Assembly (NCBI GenBank): GCA_900696515.1 | Contig: CAADGK010000143.1 | Location: 55,074 to 119,073 of the forward strand | DNA: 64,000 nucleotides | Direction of reading: 5' to 3' | From: an uncultured Nitrosospira sp. | GTDB lineage: Bacteria; Nitrospirota; Nitrospiria; Nitrospirales; Nitrospiraceae | Shown here: positions 25,521-34,595 of the stretch, piece by piece | How positions within the stretch are numbered: position 1 is the first letter of the stretch | How the letters are laid out: each line of letters starts with the position of its first letter | Made by a program: the position numbers and the translations under genes | The notes under the pieces: model-generated | What the model saw: the letters and a program-made list of their open reading frames with translations, nothing else | Told to the model about the DNA's origin: nothing | Database searches by the model: none

Positions 25521-27257
25521 CTATCGTTTCAGATTCACTAACTCCTGCAGAATTTCGTCTGACGTCGTGATCACACGCGAATTGGCTTGAAAGCCGCGCT
25601 GGGCGGCAATCATGTCGATGAAGCTTTCGCCGAGGTCGACATTCGACAGCTCCAGCGAGTTGGACAAGACCCGTCCAAGTCCTGCGCTGTCCGGAGTTCC
25701 GTTGACCGGCTGACCGGAGTTCCCGGACTGCGCAAAAGTATTCTTGCCGGTCCTGGTCAACCCGATGGGGTCAGGAAACCGCGCGAGGACCACCTGCGCC
25801 AACGCCCGCAGCTGCCCGTTGGAAAACCGGCCGCTGATGACCCCGTTGGCATCGACCGAGAAGGCCTGGAGCGATCCGGCCGCGAACCCGTCCTGCGTCT
25901 GTTGCACCAACGCCGACGTGGACCCGAATTGCGTCGTGCCGTCGAGCCCGTTTCCACCGTCGGTCGTGACGCTCGACCCATAGTTCATACTGATCAATTG
26001 GTCTGCGGTCGCGCCGATAAAATCAATCTGCAGCTCGCCCGGTGCGGTTCCGGAGGTCCCGGCTGCCGTACTGGTATCGTAGCGAATGACCGTGCTCTCT
26101 CGATCCAAGGTTCCATCCGTCCCGAACGTCAAGGTCCCGGATCCGACCCGCACGATGCCGAGCGTCGTGTCGATATTGCTGGAGTCGTAGTTGGCCGTCA
26201 CCACCTCCGAGGCGCTTGCGACGACGTTATAATTCCACGTATTGGCTCCGGTCTTTGTGAAGTAGGTGGTCAACAAGTGACTGTTGCCGAGCGTATCGAA
26301 CACCGTGATGGATGTCGAAAAGTTTGAGGTGGCCGGAGGATCGGTCAACAGAAAGCTGGTCCCGGTCGTGGAGACCGGCGTGAGCATGTTGAGATTGGCC
26401 GCCAGCGTATCCCCGCCGTTTGCCGCCACCACCACGGTCCCCGTACCGGATGTGGAATTGTTGGTGGTTCCCGTGATTCCTGATGCAAAGGTGAACGTAC
26501 CGGACGGGTTGACCGAGGCCGTGAATCCCGTGTAGGCGGCGGTCTTGAACGGATCGGTCGGCGTGAGCGCACGGACGGCATTTTGAATCGCCGTCGCCAA
26601 CGCCGAACCGGTCAGACCGTTCGCCACCGTGATCGTCTGGGCCCCGTCCCCGTTCAGGTTGATGGTGAAGGAATTATTTCCCGCGGCCGTCGTCGTGGTC
26701 GAGGCGGACGAGCCCACGATGTTCCCGCGAACGCCCGTCGGCGTCGTGGCCGAATTTAAATTGGCGGCGACCAGCGCCGTCGTCGTGGCACGCGGCGACG
26801 CGGTCGTCGAAGGCAGCGCGATATCCCCGATCGTCCCGGTAATCGTGCCGGTGGTATCCGCAAGGAATCCCTGCAACTTAAATCCCGTGGGATCGACGAC
26901 GTTGTTGTTCTTGTCGAGACGGAAGAGACCGGCACGGGAATAAAACGTCGCATTCTGCGCGTCTTGCACGATAAAAAATCCGTTGCCGTCGATCGCAAGA
27001 TCCAGCACGTTGGACGATGTCGCGAGCGAGCCCTGCGAGAAGTTCCCCTGCACCGACGTCAACGCCACACCGATGCCTGTCTGAATCGCGCCGGACCCGC
27101 CGGAGATCGACGAGCTGATCAAGTCCGCGAACGTCGCTTTACTCCCTTTGAAGCCGACCGTGCTGAGGTTGGCGATGTTGTTGCCGATCACGGAAAGCGC
27201 CGTACCGTTGGCGTTGAGCCCGCTGACCCCGGAAAATAAGGACGACAGGATTCCCAT
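25521..27257 (-). CDS. flgE: Flagellar hook protein FlgE
   Basis: FlgE polymerises into the hook. The 578-residue protein opens with MGILSSLFSGVSGLNANGTALSVIGNNIANLSTVGFKGSKATFADL and closes with LSNSLELSNVDLGESFIDMIAAQRGFQANSRVITTSDEILQELVNLKR, both diagnostic. It is longer than enterobacterial FlgE (about 400) because of a Thr/Ser/Gly-rich central region (about 160-330) that includes TINLNGDGAQTITVANG, similar to the flagellin-IN modules in FlgK and FlgL. The start at 27257 has AAGGAGG upstream; the open frame reaches 111 bases further without an RBS. Confidence 0.95.
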   Translation of the reverse strand: MGILSSLFSGVSGLNANGTALSVIGNNIANLSTVGFKGSKATFADLISSSISGGSGAIQTGIGVALTSVQGNFSQGSLATSSNVLDLAIDGNGFFIVQDAQNATFYSRAGLFRLDKNNNVVDPTGFKLQGFLADTTGTITGTIGDIALPSTTASPRATTTALVAANLNSATTPTGVRGNIVGSSASTTTTAAGNNSFTINLNGDGAQTITVANGLTGSALATAIQNAVRALTPTDPFKTAAYTGFTASVNPSGTFTFASGITGTTNNSTSGTGTVVVAANGGDTLAANLNMLTPVSTTGTSFLLTDPPATSNFSTSITVFDTLGNSHLLTTYFTKTGANTWNYNVVASASEVVTANYDSSNIDTTLGIVRVGSGTLTFGTDGTLDRESTVIRYDTSTAAGTSGTAPGELQIDFIGATADQLISMNYGSSVTTDGGNGLDGTTQFGSTSALVQQTQDGFAAGSLQAFSVDANGVISGRFSNGQLRALAQVVLARFPDPIGLTRTGKNTFAQSGNSGQPVNGTPDSAGLGRVLSNSLELSNVDLGESFIDMIAAQRGFQANSRVITTSDEILQELVNLKR

Positions 27258-27300
27258 GGATAAAGACCTCCTTCCAGAGACCGTTCCGACTTCACCGTTG

Positions 27301-27954
27301 TTATCGCACTTCGACGATCGCCGATGGATCCACCGTCGCCGATCCGACCGCCAACTGCGGCCGTCCATCCACGATTCGTACGCCAGTCACCGCCAATTGG
27401 GCCCGGCCTGTCGCCGCTACTGTTGCTCCCTGCGCATCGAGCGCCGAAATGGCATACTCGTATGTGCCGGGAGGCATGACAGCGCCCTTGTTGTCTTTCC
27501 CGTCCCATGTCACCTGATTGAGTCCGGCCTGATTACCGGACGAATCCAACGTCCGCACCACTCGACGCTGCTCATCCAATATGGCGAGCTGCACCTTGGC
27601 CGCATTCTTTTCGAGCGCGTACGTGATCGCAGCCGGCCCCTGACCCAATTGAACAAGCGGGCGCTCGATGCTGATCTGACGCCCCACCATCGGAAGCAGC
27701 GAAAACTGCAGGGTGGCTGTCTGCGCATCCAGGCCCTTCTGAAGCAGGTCCGCCTGTTTCGCAGTCTGTTCCAACTGGCTGAATTGAGCGAGTTGCGACA
27801 CGAACTCGGTATTGTCCGTCGGTTTCAACGGATCCTGATTCTTGAGTTGCGTGATGAGCAACTTGAGAAAATCATCCTGCCCCAGCTGTCGAGGTCCGAC
27901 TTTTTCCGACGTAGGTTGGGCTGCCGTGGAGCTAATTGCTGATATGGTCGCCAT
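27301..27954 (-). CDS. flgD: Hook capping / assembly protein FlgD
   Basis: FlgD is the scaffold that caps the growing hook. The 217-residue sequence contains LGQDDFLKLLITQLKNQDPLKPTDNTEFVSQLAQFSQLEQ, the FlgD hallmark, and a C-terminal FLN-like region with TWDGKDNKGAVMPPGTYEYAI. It lies between fliK and flgE, an order common outside enterobacteria (fliK-flgD-flgE). GGGAG is upstream of the ATG. Confidence 0.95.
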   Translation of the reverse strand: MATISAISSTAAQPTSEKVGPRQLGQDDFLKLLITQLKNQDPLKPTDNTEFVSQLAQFSQLEQTAKQADLLQKGLDAQTATLQFSLLPMVGRQISIERPLVQLGQGPAAITYALEKNAAKVQLAILDEQRRVVRTLDSSGNQAGLNQVTWDGKDNKGAVMPPGTYEYAISALDAQGATVAATGRAQLAVTGVRIVDGRPQLAVGSATVDPSAIVEVR

Positions 27955-27975
27955 GTCTGGTCTCTCCCTTCCGAT

Positions 27976-29682
27976 CTACGCCACGACGTTCAAGAGCCCA
28001 TAGAGCGACGTGCGCCGGTCTTCCTGTTGATCCAGTCCCTGTTCCCAGGTCGTTCCCTGTCCCTGCGATCCCTGATTCCAGGTCTGTCCCTGCTCCGGAG
28101 ACGAGCCTTGATGGAACGAACGTCCCGCGCCTTGACGGTCGATATCCACACGGAATTGACCCATGTCCAATCCACTCGCCTGGAACGCTGCCTGGAGTCG
28201 ATCTTGCCCGTTGATGAAGAACTGCCCCACTTCAGGCCTGTCCGCCGACAGATGGGTATGGACCACATCATTCGTCAAGGCCACACGAATATTCACCTGA
28301 CCGAGATCAGGCTGGGCAACGTTGAAGACCACCGCGCGGGTCATGCCTTGGACAAACTGCTCCGCATGACTCTGCGTCGGCACAACCGGCGAGAGCTGCC
28401 CACCTGACTGAGCGGAGGGCGGAGAAATCGGTGGCGGCGGACTCGCTCCCATGCGCCCATGCGCACCAGCCAGGGCCGACTCGACCGCCTGTTCCCCGGT
28501 CACAGGAAGCGTGATGACCGTTGGCTGTTGTGCGGTCTTCGTCTCTGGCTGCCGATGCTGACTCTGGGGATCATCGAAAAGCCCAGTGAATCGCTCGTCC
28601 CCCTGAAGCCCGGATCCCTGCCCATACGAAACAGCGGGAATGGCTCTCCCCCCGGTATCCTGGTGCTGTCGGAGTACCGGCTCGTCCTGGCTCACCTCAC
28701 GCGAGGTCATACGCTCAAATGAAATACTTTCATGGGCCATCACATCGGCCTTGCCACTCTCCATCGTCGTGCCAGAAATCGCCGCTTTAGCCAGGATGGG
28801 AGCCTGAGGAACGCCAATCACGTCTACCGGTTGTGAATGAGTCACCGGTCGTTGCGAGTCCGAAATGGATGGACGCATGTCAGAGCGGGTTGTCCCCTCT
28901 GACGTCGCCGCTTCGCCTGTCACAGAGCCAGTTGTCTTGCCGACCGGATCTGGAACCGTACCGGGTTTGAGACCACTCGTCGGAGCATCCGGAGCTTGGG
29001 CCGGCACATCATGTTGGGAATCTTCTTCACCATCCTGAAGAACCGGAACCTTCGTGGAGGCGTCAGTTGGCTGCGGAGTATTCGTACTCGCAGAGAAGTC
29101 CGTCCGCGGGGTGAGAAACCCACCCTGAGCCTGTGAGCGAGGGTCCTGGGAAGGTTGTGCAGACAGCGCTCCCACATCGGCCGTTGAAGCATCACCTTCT
29201 TCGGCAGGAACCTCGGTTGGAGCGATCGCTTGGGCCACCGCCTGAGGAGTCATCACGGGTGAGAGCGACTCCGATGTTCGTCCCTGAGCACCGGAGCCTT
29301 CAGAATTGTGTTCTGTCGATGCGATCCGTTCAGTCTCGGAAGTCTTGGTATCCCCGTCCCCGGTATCACCCGATCTGTTCGTCTCTACATCCCGTGCCTG
29401 AGAAGACGCCCCATCCGTACGCTCACCGCGCGTGGACGAAGCACTCTGCTCCCTGGTGTCCGTCGAACGAGTTTTCTGATCCGGCTTGTTCGGTGACCGC
29501 CCATCCTCCACGCTGCGCGTTTCTGTTTTCCTTCCGTCTTCACGAATCCCGTGCAGGACGGTGGAGAACTCCTTCCGGCCACCGGAGGATCCGGAAGGAG
29601 CCGTGGTCCGAGCGGGTCGCACTCCCATATCCGAAGGAGATCCGGAAGCAGGGGACAGGAGGTCATGAATCGAAAAATCCAC
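27976..29682 (-). CDS. fliK: Hook-length control protein FliK
   Basis: FliK is the secreted ruler that sets hook length and triggers the FlhB switch. The 568-residue protein is low-complexity, rich in Ser, Thr, Gln and Pro for about 440 residues, then has a conserved C-terminal domain (AVVFNVAQPDLGQVNIRVALTNDVVHTHLSADRPEVGQFFINGQDRLQAAFQASGLDMGQFRVDI), the FliK export-switch domain. It begins with GTG at 29682, preceded by GAGG. The tail repeats QGQTWNQGSQGQGTTWEQG, a short tandem pattern. The call rests on the C-terminal domain and the position before flgD-flgE. Confidence 0.88.
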   Translation of the reverse strand: MDFSIHDLLSPASGSPSDMGVRPARTTAPSGSSGGRKEFSTVLHGIREDGRKTETRSVEDGRSPNKPDQKTRSTDTREQSASSTRGERTDGASSQARDVETNRSGDTGDGDTKTSETERIASTEHNSEGSGAQGRTSESLSPVMTPQAVAQAIAPTEVPAEEGDASTADVGALSAQPSQDPRSQAQGGFLTPRTDFSASTNTPQPTDASTKVPVLQDGEEDSQHDVPAQAPDAPTSGLKPGTVPDPVGKTTGSVTGEAATSEGTTRSDMRPSISDSQRPVTHSQPVDVIGVPQAPILAKAAISGTTMESGKADVMAHESISFERMTSREVSQDEPVLRQHQDTGGRAIPAVSYGQGSGLQGDERFTGLFDDPQSQHRQPETKTAQQPTVITLPVTGEQAVESALAGAHGRMGASPPPPISPPSAQSGGQLSPVVPTQSHAEQFVQGMTRAVVFNVAQPDLGQVNIRVALTNDVVHTHLSADRPEVGQFFINGQDRLQAAFQASGLDMGQFRVDIDRQGAGRSFHQGSSPEQGQTWNQGSQGQGTTWEQGLDQQEDRRTSLYGLLNVVA

Positions 29683-29719
29683 GTCAGGCCATCCTCGGTT
29701 GATTCACGCACGACGAGAA

Positions 29720-29735
29720 TACAAGCTTTATGCCA
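29720..29735 (-). promoter_or_regulatory. Weak sigma-54-like promoter ahead of fliK
   Basis: The minus strand reads TGGCATAAAGCTTGTA. The -24 block is good, but the -12 block has TTGT in place of TTGC, changing one of the two most conserved bases. It is kept because it sits 38 bases before the fliK start, the same offset as the better sites before flgB, fliL and flgF. Confidence 0.4.
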
Positions 29736-30076
29736 CTTCGGCGATCTCTGGAGACTTGGAATATCGAGGGGTTCCGTCGCGACCTACGATCCCGCGAAGA
29801 GAAAAGGGAAGACTTTACTGGGTGGTAGGCAAAAGTGACCGGAAGAGAAAGGCGCCCGGCTCAGGATCGACCCGGAACGAAGCCGAGGGATGGAAGAACA
29901 ATACCGTCTCGGCGCGTAACTCGTGAAGCGTCTTACCCGCAGTTTCAGGTTTCACGTTCCAGGTCTGATGTGGCGGCACAACTTGAAACGTTGAACATGA
30001 AACCTGGAACAGCGCGTCTAAGGAACGAGCGACGTAGATTGTCGCGGTGGCATCTCGACTGCCGTTGAAGGAACAC
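29736..30076. other. Non-coding spacer between motE-like gene and fliK
   Basis: About 340 bases without a convincing gene. It holds a palindromic repeat at 29946-30010 related to those at 3640 and 13581. Short ORFs here lack ribosome sites and recognisable products. The spacer separates the flgB-to-motE unit from fliK-flgD-flgE. Confidence 0.6.
29946..30010. repeat. Intergenic palindromic repeat upstream of fliK
   Basis: CAGGTTTCA (29946-29954) pairs perfectly with TGAAACCTG (29998-30006), and GTTCCAGG (29956-29963) with CCTGGAAC (30003-30010). An ACTCGTGAAGCGTC word just before (from 29919) is identical to the arm of the flgF-flgG repeat. This appears to be another copy of the same dispersed family, shuffled internally. 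Confidence 0.55.
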
Positions 30077-30838
30077 TCACGGCGAGGGCGTTTCTATCAG
30101 CAACTGTTCGGTGAGTTTGGCAGCCCGGTCCGCTTTCACTTGAGAGAGGATCGCCCCTGCGGTCTTGGATTTGACCATCCGCAGGATTTCAACGGCTTTC
30201 CTGTCCGGCATCCGTTCGAGACGTGCCGCCGCGTCCTCCGACGGCATCGATTCGAAAATTTTGGCCAGCTGGCTCCGTTGGTCCTGTGCCGTACGATCCT
30301 TGTCCACGTGGCTCTTCGCCGGTTGGGCCGCCGGCCGTTCCTCCTTGGCCCGTGCGCTCTGAAGCCGCTTTTCCAAAGCCTCGTTCTGCTCAAGAAGCTC
30401 TTCAACTTGCCCCCTCACAATCATGAGCCGCTCTTCATTCTGACGAAGAACCTCTTCCCGTCGATCCAAGTCGCGCTTCCGTTGATCCAGCATCTCCAGT
30501 ACCTCGCGGGGCACCTCGATCGCCGGCCCCTGAGCCGCCGATCGAACCGGAGCCGTCGCCCCATCCTTCGCTTCGGCTTCGAGACCGGTTCCCCCGGAAA
30601 CCGACGGCGGCTCCGCTTGCTTCACGGCGCTGTGCGGCGGCGTGGCCTTGGGTTTGGGATCTGAGGAGGCTTGTCCCAGCTGAACCATGACCCAGAGGAG
30701 GATCGTCGAGAGGACCAATCCCCCGACCATCGTCCAGAGAGGCCCGCGCCGACTCCCCCCTCGCCCCGGCACGGCCCAGGACCACCGGCGACCAAGCGCG
30801 AACGGCGAACTCTTCATCTGTCTCGCTCGGCTCCTCAT
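30077..30838 (-). CDS. MotE-like flagellar chaperone, MgtE-N-type C-terminus
   Basis: The 253-residue protein has one membrane segment near the N-terminus (GPLWTMVGGLVLSTILLWVMVQLG), a charged coiled coil (about 110-170: EVLEMLDQRKRDLDRREEVLRQNEERL) and a C-terminal MgtE intracellular-N-like helical region (LAKIFESMPSEDAAARLERMPDRKAVEILRMVKSKTAGAILSQV). This layout matches MotE, a periplasmic chaperone needed for stator function in some flagellates, and related proteins placed after fliJ. Start and fliJ stop overlap (ATGA), so it is translationally coupled. The exact role here is inferred from layout and position. Confidence 0.78.
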   Translation of the reverse strand: MRSRARQMKSSPFALGRRWSWAVPGRGGSRRGPLWTMVGGLVLSTILLWVMVQLGQASSDPKPKATPPHSAVKQAEPPSVSGGTGLEAEAKDGATAPVRSAAQGPAIEVPREVLEMLDQRKRDLDRREEVLRQNEERLMIVRGQVEELLEQNEALEKRLQSARAKEERPAAQPAKSHVDKDRTAQDQRSQLAKIFESMPSEDAAARLERMPDRKAVEILRMVKSKTAGAILSQVKADRAAKLTEQLLIETPSP

Positions 30839-31275
30839 GATTCGCCGCCGCCTCGGGCGGAAACCTGGCGACTGGCCGCCTCGTCCGCCGCCCCCTGTTC
30901 CCGGCGGGCCATCGCCGCCCGCACTGCCGTCTGGCGCCGCTCAGCCACTCGCTCAAGGAGCTTGCACTCCTGCCTGGCTTCAACAAGCCGCTCCTTGGTC
31001 TGCTCCCACAAATCAGCCGTGTGGTCGATCGTGACGCGGACGTGCCGCAGCGCGGCCCGCTGGGCCTCCATTTTCCCTTGCCATTGCAACAGATCCTCGA
31101 TCGTCAGACCCTGGCTGGTCTGTTGTCCGTAGGCCTCGGCATCTTTCTGAATCTGAACTTCCATGGCGCGATACTGTTCTTCACTGCTGGTGAGCCTGAG
31201 GGCGATGTGGGACAATTCCATCATCAGTGCCTCGACGGTCTGCGCATGCACCTTTCGGATTGCATCAAGGCTCAT
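30835..31275 (-). CDS. fliJ: Flagellar export chaperone FliJ
   Basis: FliJ is a small coiled-coil protein that binds the FliI ATPase hexamer and FlhA. The 146-residue product is almost entirely predicted helix with heptad spacing, and includes ECKLLERVAERRQTAVRAAMARREQ, typical of FliJ. Sequence in this family is poorly conserved; the call relies on size, coiled coil and the order fliI-fliJ. The ATG overlaps the fliI stop. Confidence 0.85.
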   Translation of the reverse strand: MSLDAIRKVHAQTVEALMMELSHIALRLTSSEEQYRAMEVQIQKDAEAYGQQTSQGLTIEDLLQWQGKMEAQRAALRHVRVTIDHTADLWEQTKERLVEARQECKLLERVAERRQTAVRAAMARREQGAADEAASRQVSARGGGES

Positions 31276-32579
31276 GCCGCCTGCCTGGCGAGCGCCTCCA
31301 GCTCCGATACCGATGACGCCAAGTTCGCCGGCTGGTCGATCGCTTGCCGGAGATAGCCGTTGATCGCATCTTGCGCCCGCACGGCCTGATCGAGCACCGC
31401 GTTCATCCCCGGCTTGTAGGCACCCAACAGCACAAGATCTTCGGACTGCTGATAGCGAGCCACCAATTCAAGCACCCGCCTGGCGGCATCATGATGGGTC
31501 TTCCCAACGATATCCCGCATGACACGGCTCGTGCTCTGGAGCAGATCAATGGCCGGGAAGTGATTGCGCGCGGCCAACGTGCGCGACAACACGATATGGC
31601 CGTCCAGGATCGACCGGGCCGTATCGGCGATGGGATCGCTCAGGTCGTCCCCGTCCACCAGCACGGTATAGAGGCCGGTAATGGTTCCCGGTCCAGGCCC
31701 GGTTCCCACTCGTTCAAGAATCTTCGGCAACAACGCGAAGACCGACGGCGTATAGCCCTTTGTCGCGGGCGGTTCTCCGATGGCCAGTCCGACCTCTCGC
31801 TGGCTGTAGGCCAACCGCGTGAGCGAGTCCATCAACAAGAGGACCTGTCGTCCTGCATCACGAAAGTATTCGGCGATCGTCGTGGCGACCAACGCGGCCC
31901 GCAGGCGTATCAACGGGGCTTGATCGGAGGTCGCGACGACCACGACGCTCCGCGCAAGCGCGTCCGCCCCAAGGTCACGCTCAAGAAACTCGTTCACCTC
32001 CCGCCCTCGTTCTCCGATGAGAGCGATGACGTTGACCTCCGCTTTGGTGTATCGGCTGATCATCCCGAGCAGCACGCTTTTCCCGACCCCCGAACCGGAA
32101 AAAATTCCCATCTTTTGTCCGCGGCCGCACGTCAGGAAGCCGTTGATCGCCCGAACACCGAGATCAAGGGGATCGTGAATGCGGGCTCGTTGGAGCGGGT
32201 TCGGCGCGGCAGCATGCAGCGGATACCGCTGATTCGTCTTCAGTGCGCCCTTCCCGTCGATAGGATCCCCGCATCCATCCAGAATCCGGCCCAGTAAACC
32301 CGGCCCGACCGCAAGGCTCGCCACCTGCCCGGTCATGGTGATGCGGCTGGCGGGCCCGATCCCGCGCATCTCTCCCAGCGGCATCAACAACACGCGATCT
32401 CCGCGGAATCCGACGACCTCCGCCATGATCGGCGCTTCCCCCGTCTCCCTCGAGATCCGGCAGAGTTCGCCGACGGTCGTCATCGGACCATATCCTTCGA
32501 CCACCATCCCCACGGCCTGGGCCACCCGTCCGGATATCTCGATCGGTTCGATCTGATCAAGGAGATGACTAAGACTCAC
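31272..32579 (-). CDS. fliI: Flagellum-specific ATPase FliI
   Basis: FliI is the F1-beta-like ATPase of the flagellar export apparatus. The 435-residue protein has Walker A GSGVGKS (162-168), VIALIGERGREVNEFLE, LLLMDSLTRLAYSQREVGLAIGEPPATKGYTPSVFALLPKILERVG, all typical. I choose GTG at 32579 (VSLSHLLDQIEP), which overlaps the end of fliH by 11 bases and follows CAGGG; the frame is open 60 bases upstream inside fliH. Its regulator FliH, directly upstream, is fused to a receiver domain here. Confidence 0.95.
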   Translation of the reverse strand: MSLSHLLDQIEPIEISGRVAQAVGMVVEGYGPMTTVGELCRISRETGEAPIMAEVVGFRGDRVLLMPLGEMRGIGPASRITMTGQVASLAVGPGLLGRILDGCGDPIDGKGALKTNQRYPLHAAAPNPLQRARIHDPLDLGVRAINGFLTCGRGQKMGIFSGSGVGKSVLLGMISRYTKAEVNVIALIGERGREVNEFLERDLGADALARSVVVVATSDQAPLIRLRAALVATTIAEYFRDAGRQVLLLMDSLTRLAYSQREVGLAIGEPPATKGYTPSVFALLPKILERVGTGPGPGTITGLYTVLVDGDDLSDPIADTARSILDGHIVLSRTLAARNHFPAIDLLQSTSRVMRDIVGKTHHDAARRVLELVARYQQSEDLVLLGAYKPGMNAVLDQAVRAQDAINGYLRQAIDQPANLASSVSELEALARQAA

Positions 32580-33594
32580 GATGCACCCTGTTCTGCGCGG
32601 CGTGCCCCAAGCGGACCAACTGCGTCTCCAGGGAAGCATCGACCAATCGTGTGCTGGTATGCAGAAGACAACTTCCCCGTGGAAGTGACGGGACCGCTTC
32701 CACGTTGATCACCAAGGAGCTGTCTCCCTGTCCCGACAGCTCGACCTTGGCCGCCTCCAAAACGCCGGCATCCAAGGGGTGGACCTGTATCACAACGGTC
32801 TCGCCGTCTCGCAGCGCATTGAGTCCGGCCTTGGCCTGAATGATGATCTGCTCCCGGCACGATTCGGCCGACTCGTGAAGGACCTTGGAGGCCGCTTGAA
32901 ACGCCAATCGAATGACCTCCTCTTCCATCGTCTGCCGCACCGTTCCTCGCGCCATTTCAAACTGCTTCGCGGCGTTGGTCAGCACGGCCAGGTCCTGCCG
33001 TCGTTGCGCGTCCGCTTGCCGCCGTCCGTCCGCCACCCCCCGTTCGTATTCCGCCTGCCCGCTGCCCGCCCGCACCGTTCCACCTTCGTCGAACGTATGA
33101 AATGGCAGGCTCTGCAACCGGACCGCTCCCGAGCGCACGGTCGCATGTTTCACCACCGTATTCTCGGCCCGCGTCCGGTGAATCGCCAGCAAGCGACGAA
33201 CCGTGGCCATGACCGCCTCGGCCTGAAACGGTTTCAAGAAGAACTCGACCGCGCCGGCTTTCATCGCCCGCACCGCAAGCTCGATGGTCGCCGCGCCGGT
33301 CATCACCGCGCCGACGATGCGATGGTCGATCTTCTGCGCTTCTTCCAACACCGCGATCCCGTCCCCGTCCGGCAGCGACACGTCGACGACCAACAGGGCC
33401 GGCGCCGTCTGCTTGACCATCGCCAGCGCTTCCTGTCCCGAGGCGGCCATGCGAACATGGATGCGTTCCGACCTGAAGAGATCGCGGAAGAGGTTTCGAA
33501 TCCCCTCTTCATCATCGACGATCAGAACCGTCCCTTGAAGCCGTGACTGCCCTGCTTCACGACCGCTCACCGCCGCCATCGCCGTTCCCGTCAC
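32569..33594 (-). CDS. fliH: Receiver domain-FliH fusion (export ATPase regulator)
   Basis: FliH normally holds FliI inactive and links it to the C-ring. This 341-residue protein has two parts. Residues 20-138 form a complete response-regulator receiver: the acidic pair D27/D28, phospho-acceptor D71 (VVDVSLPDGDG), T99 (MTG) and K121 (LKPF). Residues about 180-341 match FliH: EYERGVADGRRQADAQ, then EEVIRLAFQAASKVLHESAESCREQIIIQAKAGLNAL and VIQVHPLDAGVLE. The gene is a single uninterrupted frame that starts with GTG in the fliG stop (TAGTG) and overlaps fliI. I infer that phosphorylation could tune export ATPase activity; the cognate kinase is unknown. Confidence 0.9.
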   Translation of the reverse strand: MTGTAMAAVSGREAGQSRLQGTVLIVDDEEGIRNLFRDLFRSERIHVRMAASGQEALAMVKQTAPALLVVDVSLPDGDGIAVLEEAQKIDHRIVGAVMTGAATIELAVRAMKAGAVEFFLKPFQAEAVMATVRRLLAIHRTRAENTVVKHATVRSGAVRLQSLPFHTFDEGGTVRAGSGQAEYERGVADGRRQADAQRRQDLAVLTNAAKQFEMARGTVRQTMEEEVIRLAFQAASKVLHESAESCREQIIIQAKAGLNALRDGETVVIQVHPLDAGVLEAAKVELSGQGDSSLVINVEAVPSLPRGSCLLHTSTRLVDASLETQLVRLGHAAQNRVHRES

Positions 33595-34586
33595 TACAGC
33601 ATCTCCTCTCCCGCCCCGGCGATCACGATCCGACCTTCCTCTTCAAGCTTGCGACAGACTTTCAGAATGTTTTGCTGGGACTTCTCGACATCCGAGACTT
33701 TGACGGGACCTCTGTTCTCCATGTCTTCTTTCAACATCTCCGCCGCACGACTCGACATGTTCTTGAAGAACTTCGCCTTCACGTCCGGGTTGGCCCCCCG
33801 GAGGGCGACCGGAAGGTCCTCTTTGCTGATCTCCTTCATCAACTCCTGGATCCCGCGATCATCAAGCTTGATGATGTCGTCGAACACGAACATCAACGCC
33901 CGGATCGAGTCCGCCAACGGCTGACTCTTTTCGGCGATCCTGCCCATGATGGTGCCCTCATTGGCCTTGTCCATTCTGGTCAGAATCTCGGCCATCACTT
34001 CCGGGCCTCCCAGGCTCTGCGTGCCCAGCCCGCTGCTCGCCATCAACGTCTCCTGCAGGCTGAGACTGAGCTCTTCCAGCACGTCCGGTTGCACTTCATC
34101 CATGGTGGCCAGGCGAAGCGCCACATCCGAGCGCATGGCCTCCGGTAAACCCGCCAGCACCTGTCCGGCTTGCTCGCTTTCCAGGTGGGCAAGAATGACG
34201 GCGACCGTCTGGACATGCTCGACCTTGAGCATTTGAACCAGCGTCTTGGCATCCACCCACTTCAAGGCCTCCAGGCCGGGGTAGGTTTTTCGCGCCATCG
34301 ACTCGATGATCCGCGCGGCCTTTTCCGGTCCCAGCGCCTTCGTCAGCACGCTCCGGATGAACTCCTTGCCCTGGAATTGCACCCCGCCGGCGGCGCTTGC
34401 CGCCTGGAAGTCCGAAATGACCGCTTCCTCCTCGTCCCGTGAAATCTGCGCGGTCCCGTTCATGAAGGTTCCCAGCTTCTTGATTTCCTTCGGATCCAGT
34501 TGCTTCATGACTTGAGCGGCCGCTTCTTCTCCGATCGCACGGAGCAGAATCGCCGCTTTTTGTTCACCGGTCAGAGTCATTGCCAT
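33594..34586 (-). CDS. fliG: Flagellar motor switch protein FliG
   Basis: FliG is the torque-generating rotor protein. The 330-residue product shows TGEQKAAILLRAIGEEAAAQVMKQLDPKEIKKLGTFM, a middle domain, and the C-terminal torque helix region with MFVFDDIIKLDDRGIQELMKEISKEDLPVALRGANPDVKAKFFKNMSSRAAEMLKEDMENRGPVK, strongly conserved. It lies between fliF and fliH; the ATG is nine bases after fliF. Confidence 0.97.
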   Translation of the reverse strand: MAMTLTGEQKAAILLRAIGEEAAAQVMKQLDPKEIKKLGTFMNGTAQISRDEEEAVISDFQAASAAGGVQFQGKEFIRSVLTKALGPEKAARIIESMARKTYPGLEALKWVDAKTLVQMLKVEHVQTVAVILAHLESEQAGQVLAGLPEAMRSDVALRLATMDEVQPDVLEELSLSLQETLMASSGLGTQSLGGPEVMAEILTRMDKANEGTIMGRIAEKSQPLADSIRALMFVFDDIIKLDDRGIQELMKEISKEDLPVALRGANPDVKAKFFKNMSSRAAEMLKEDMENRGPVKVSDVEKSQQNILKVCRKLEEEGRIVIAGAGEEML

Positions 34587-34595
34587 CGCCGGGTA

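Noticed and set aside
27148..27942. Long plus-strand frames opposite flgD, flgG, flhA, fliR and other flagellar genes
   Set aside because: They are antisense shadows of high-GC coding genes, with Arg/His-rich low-complexity products and no ribosome sites.
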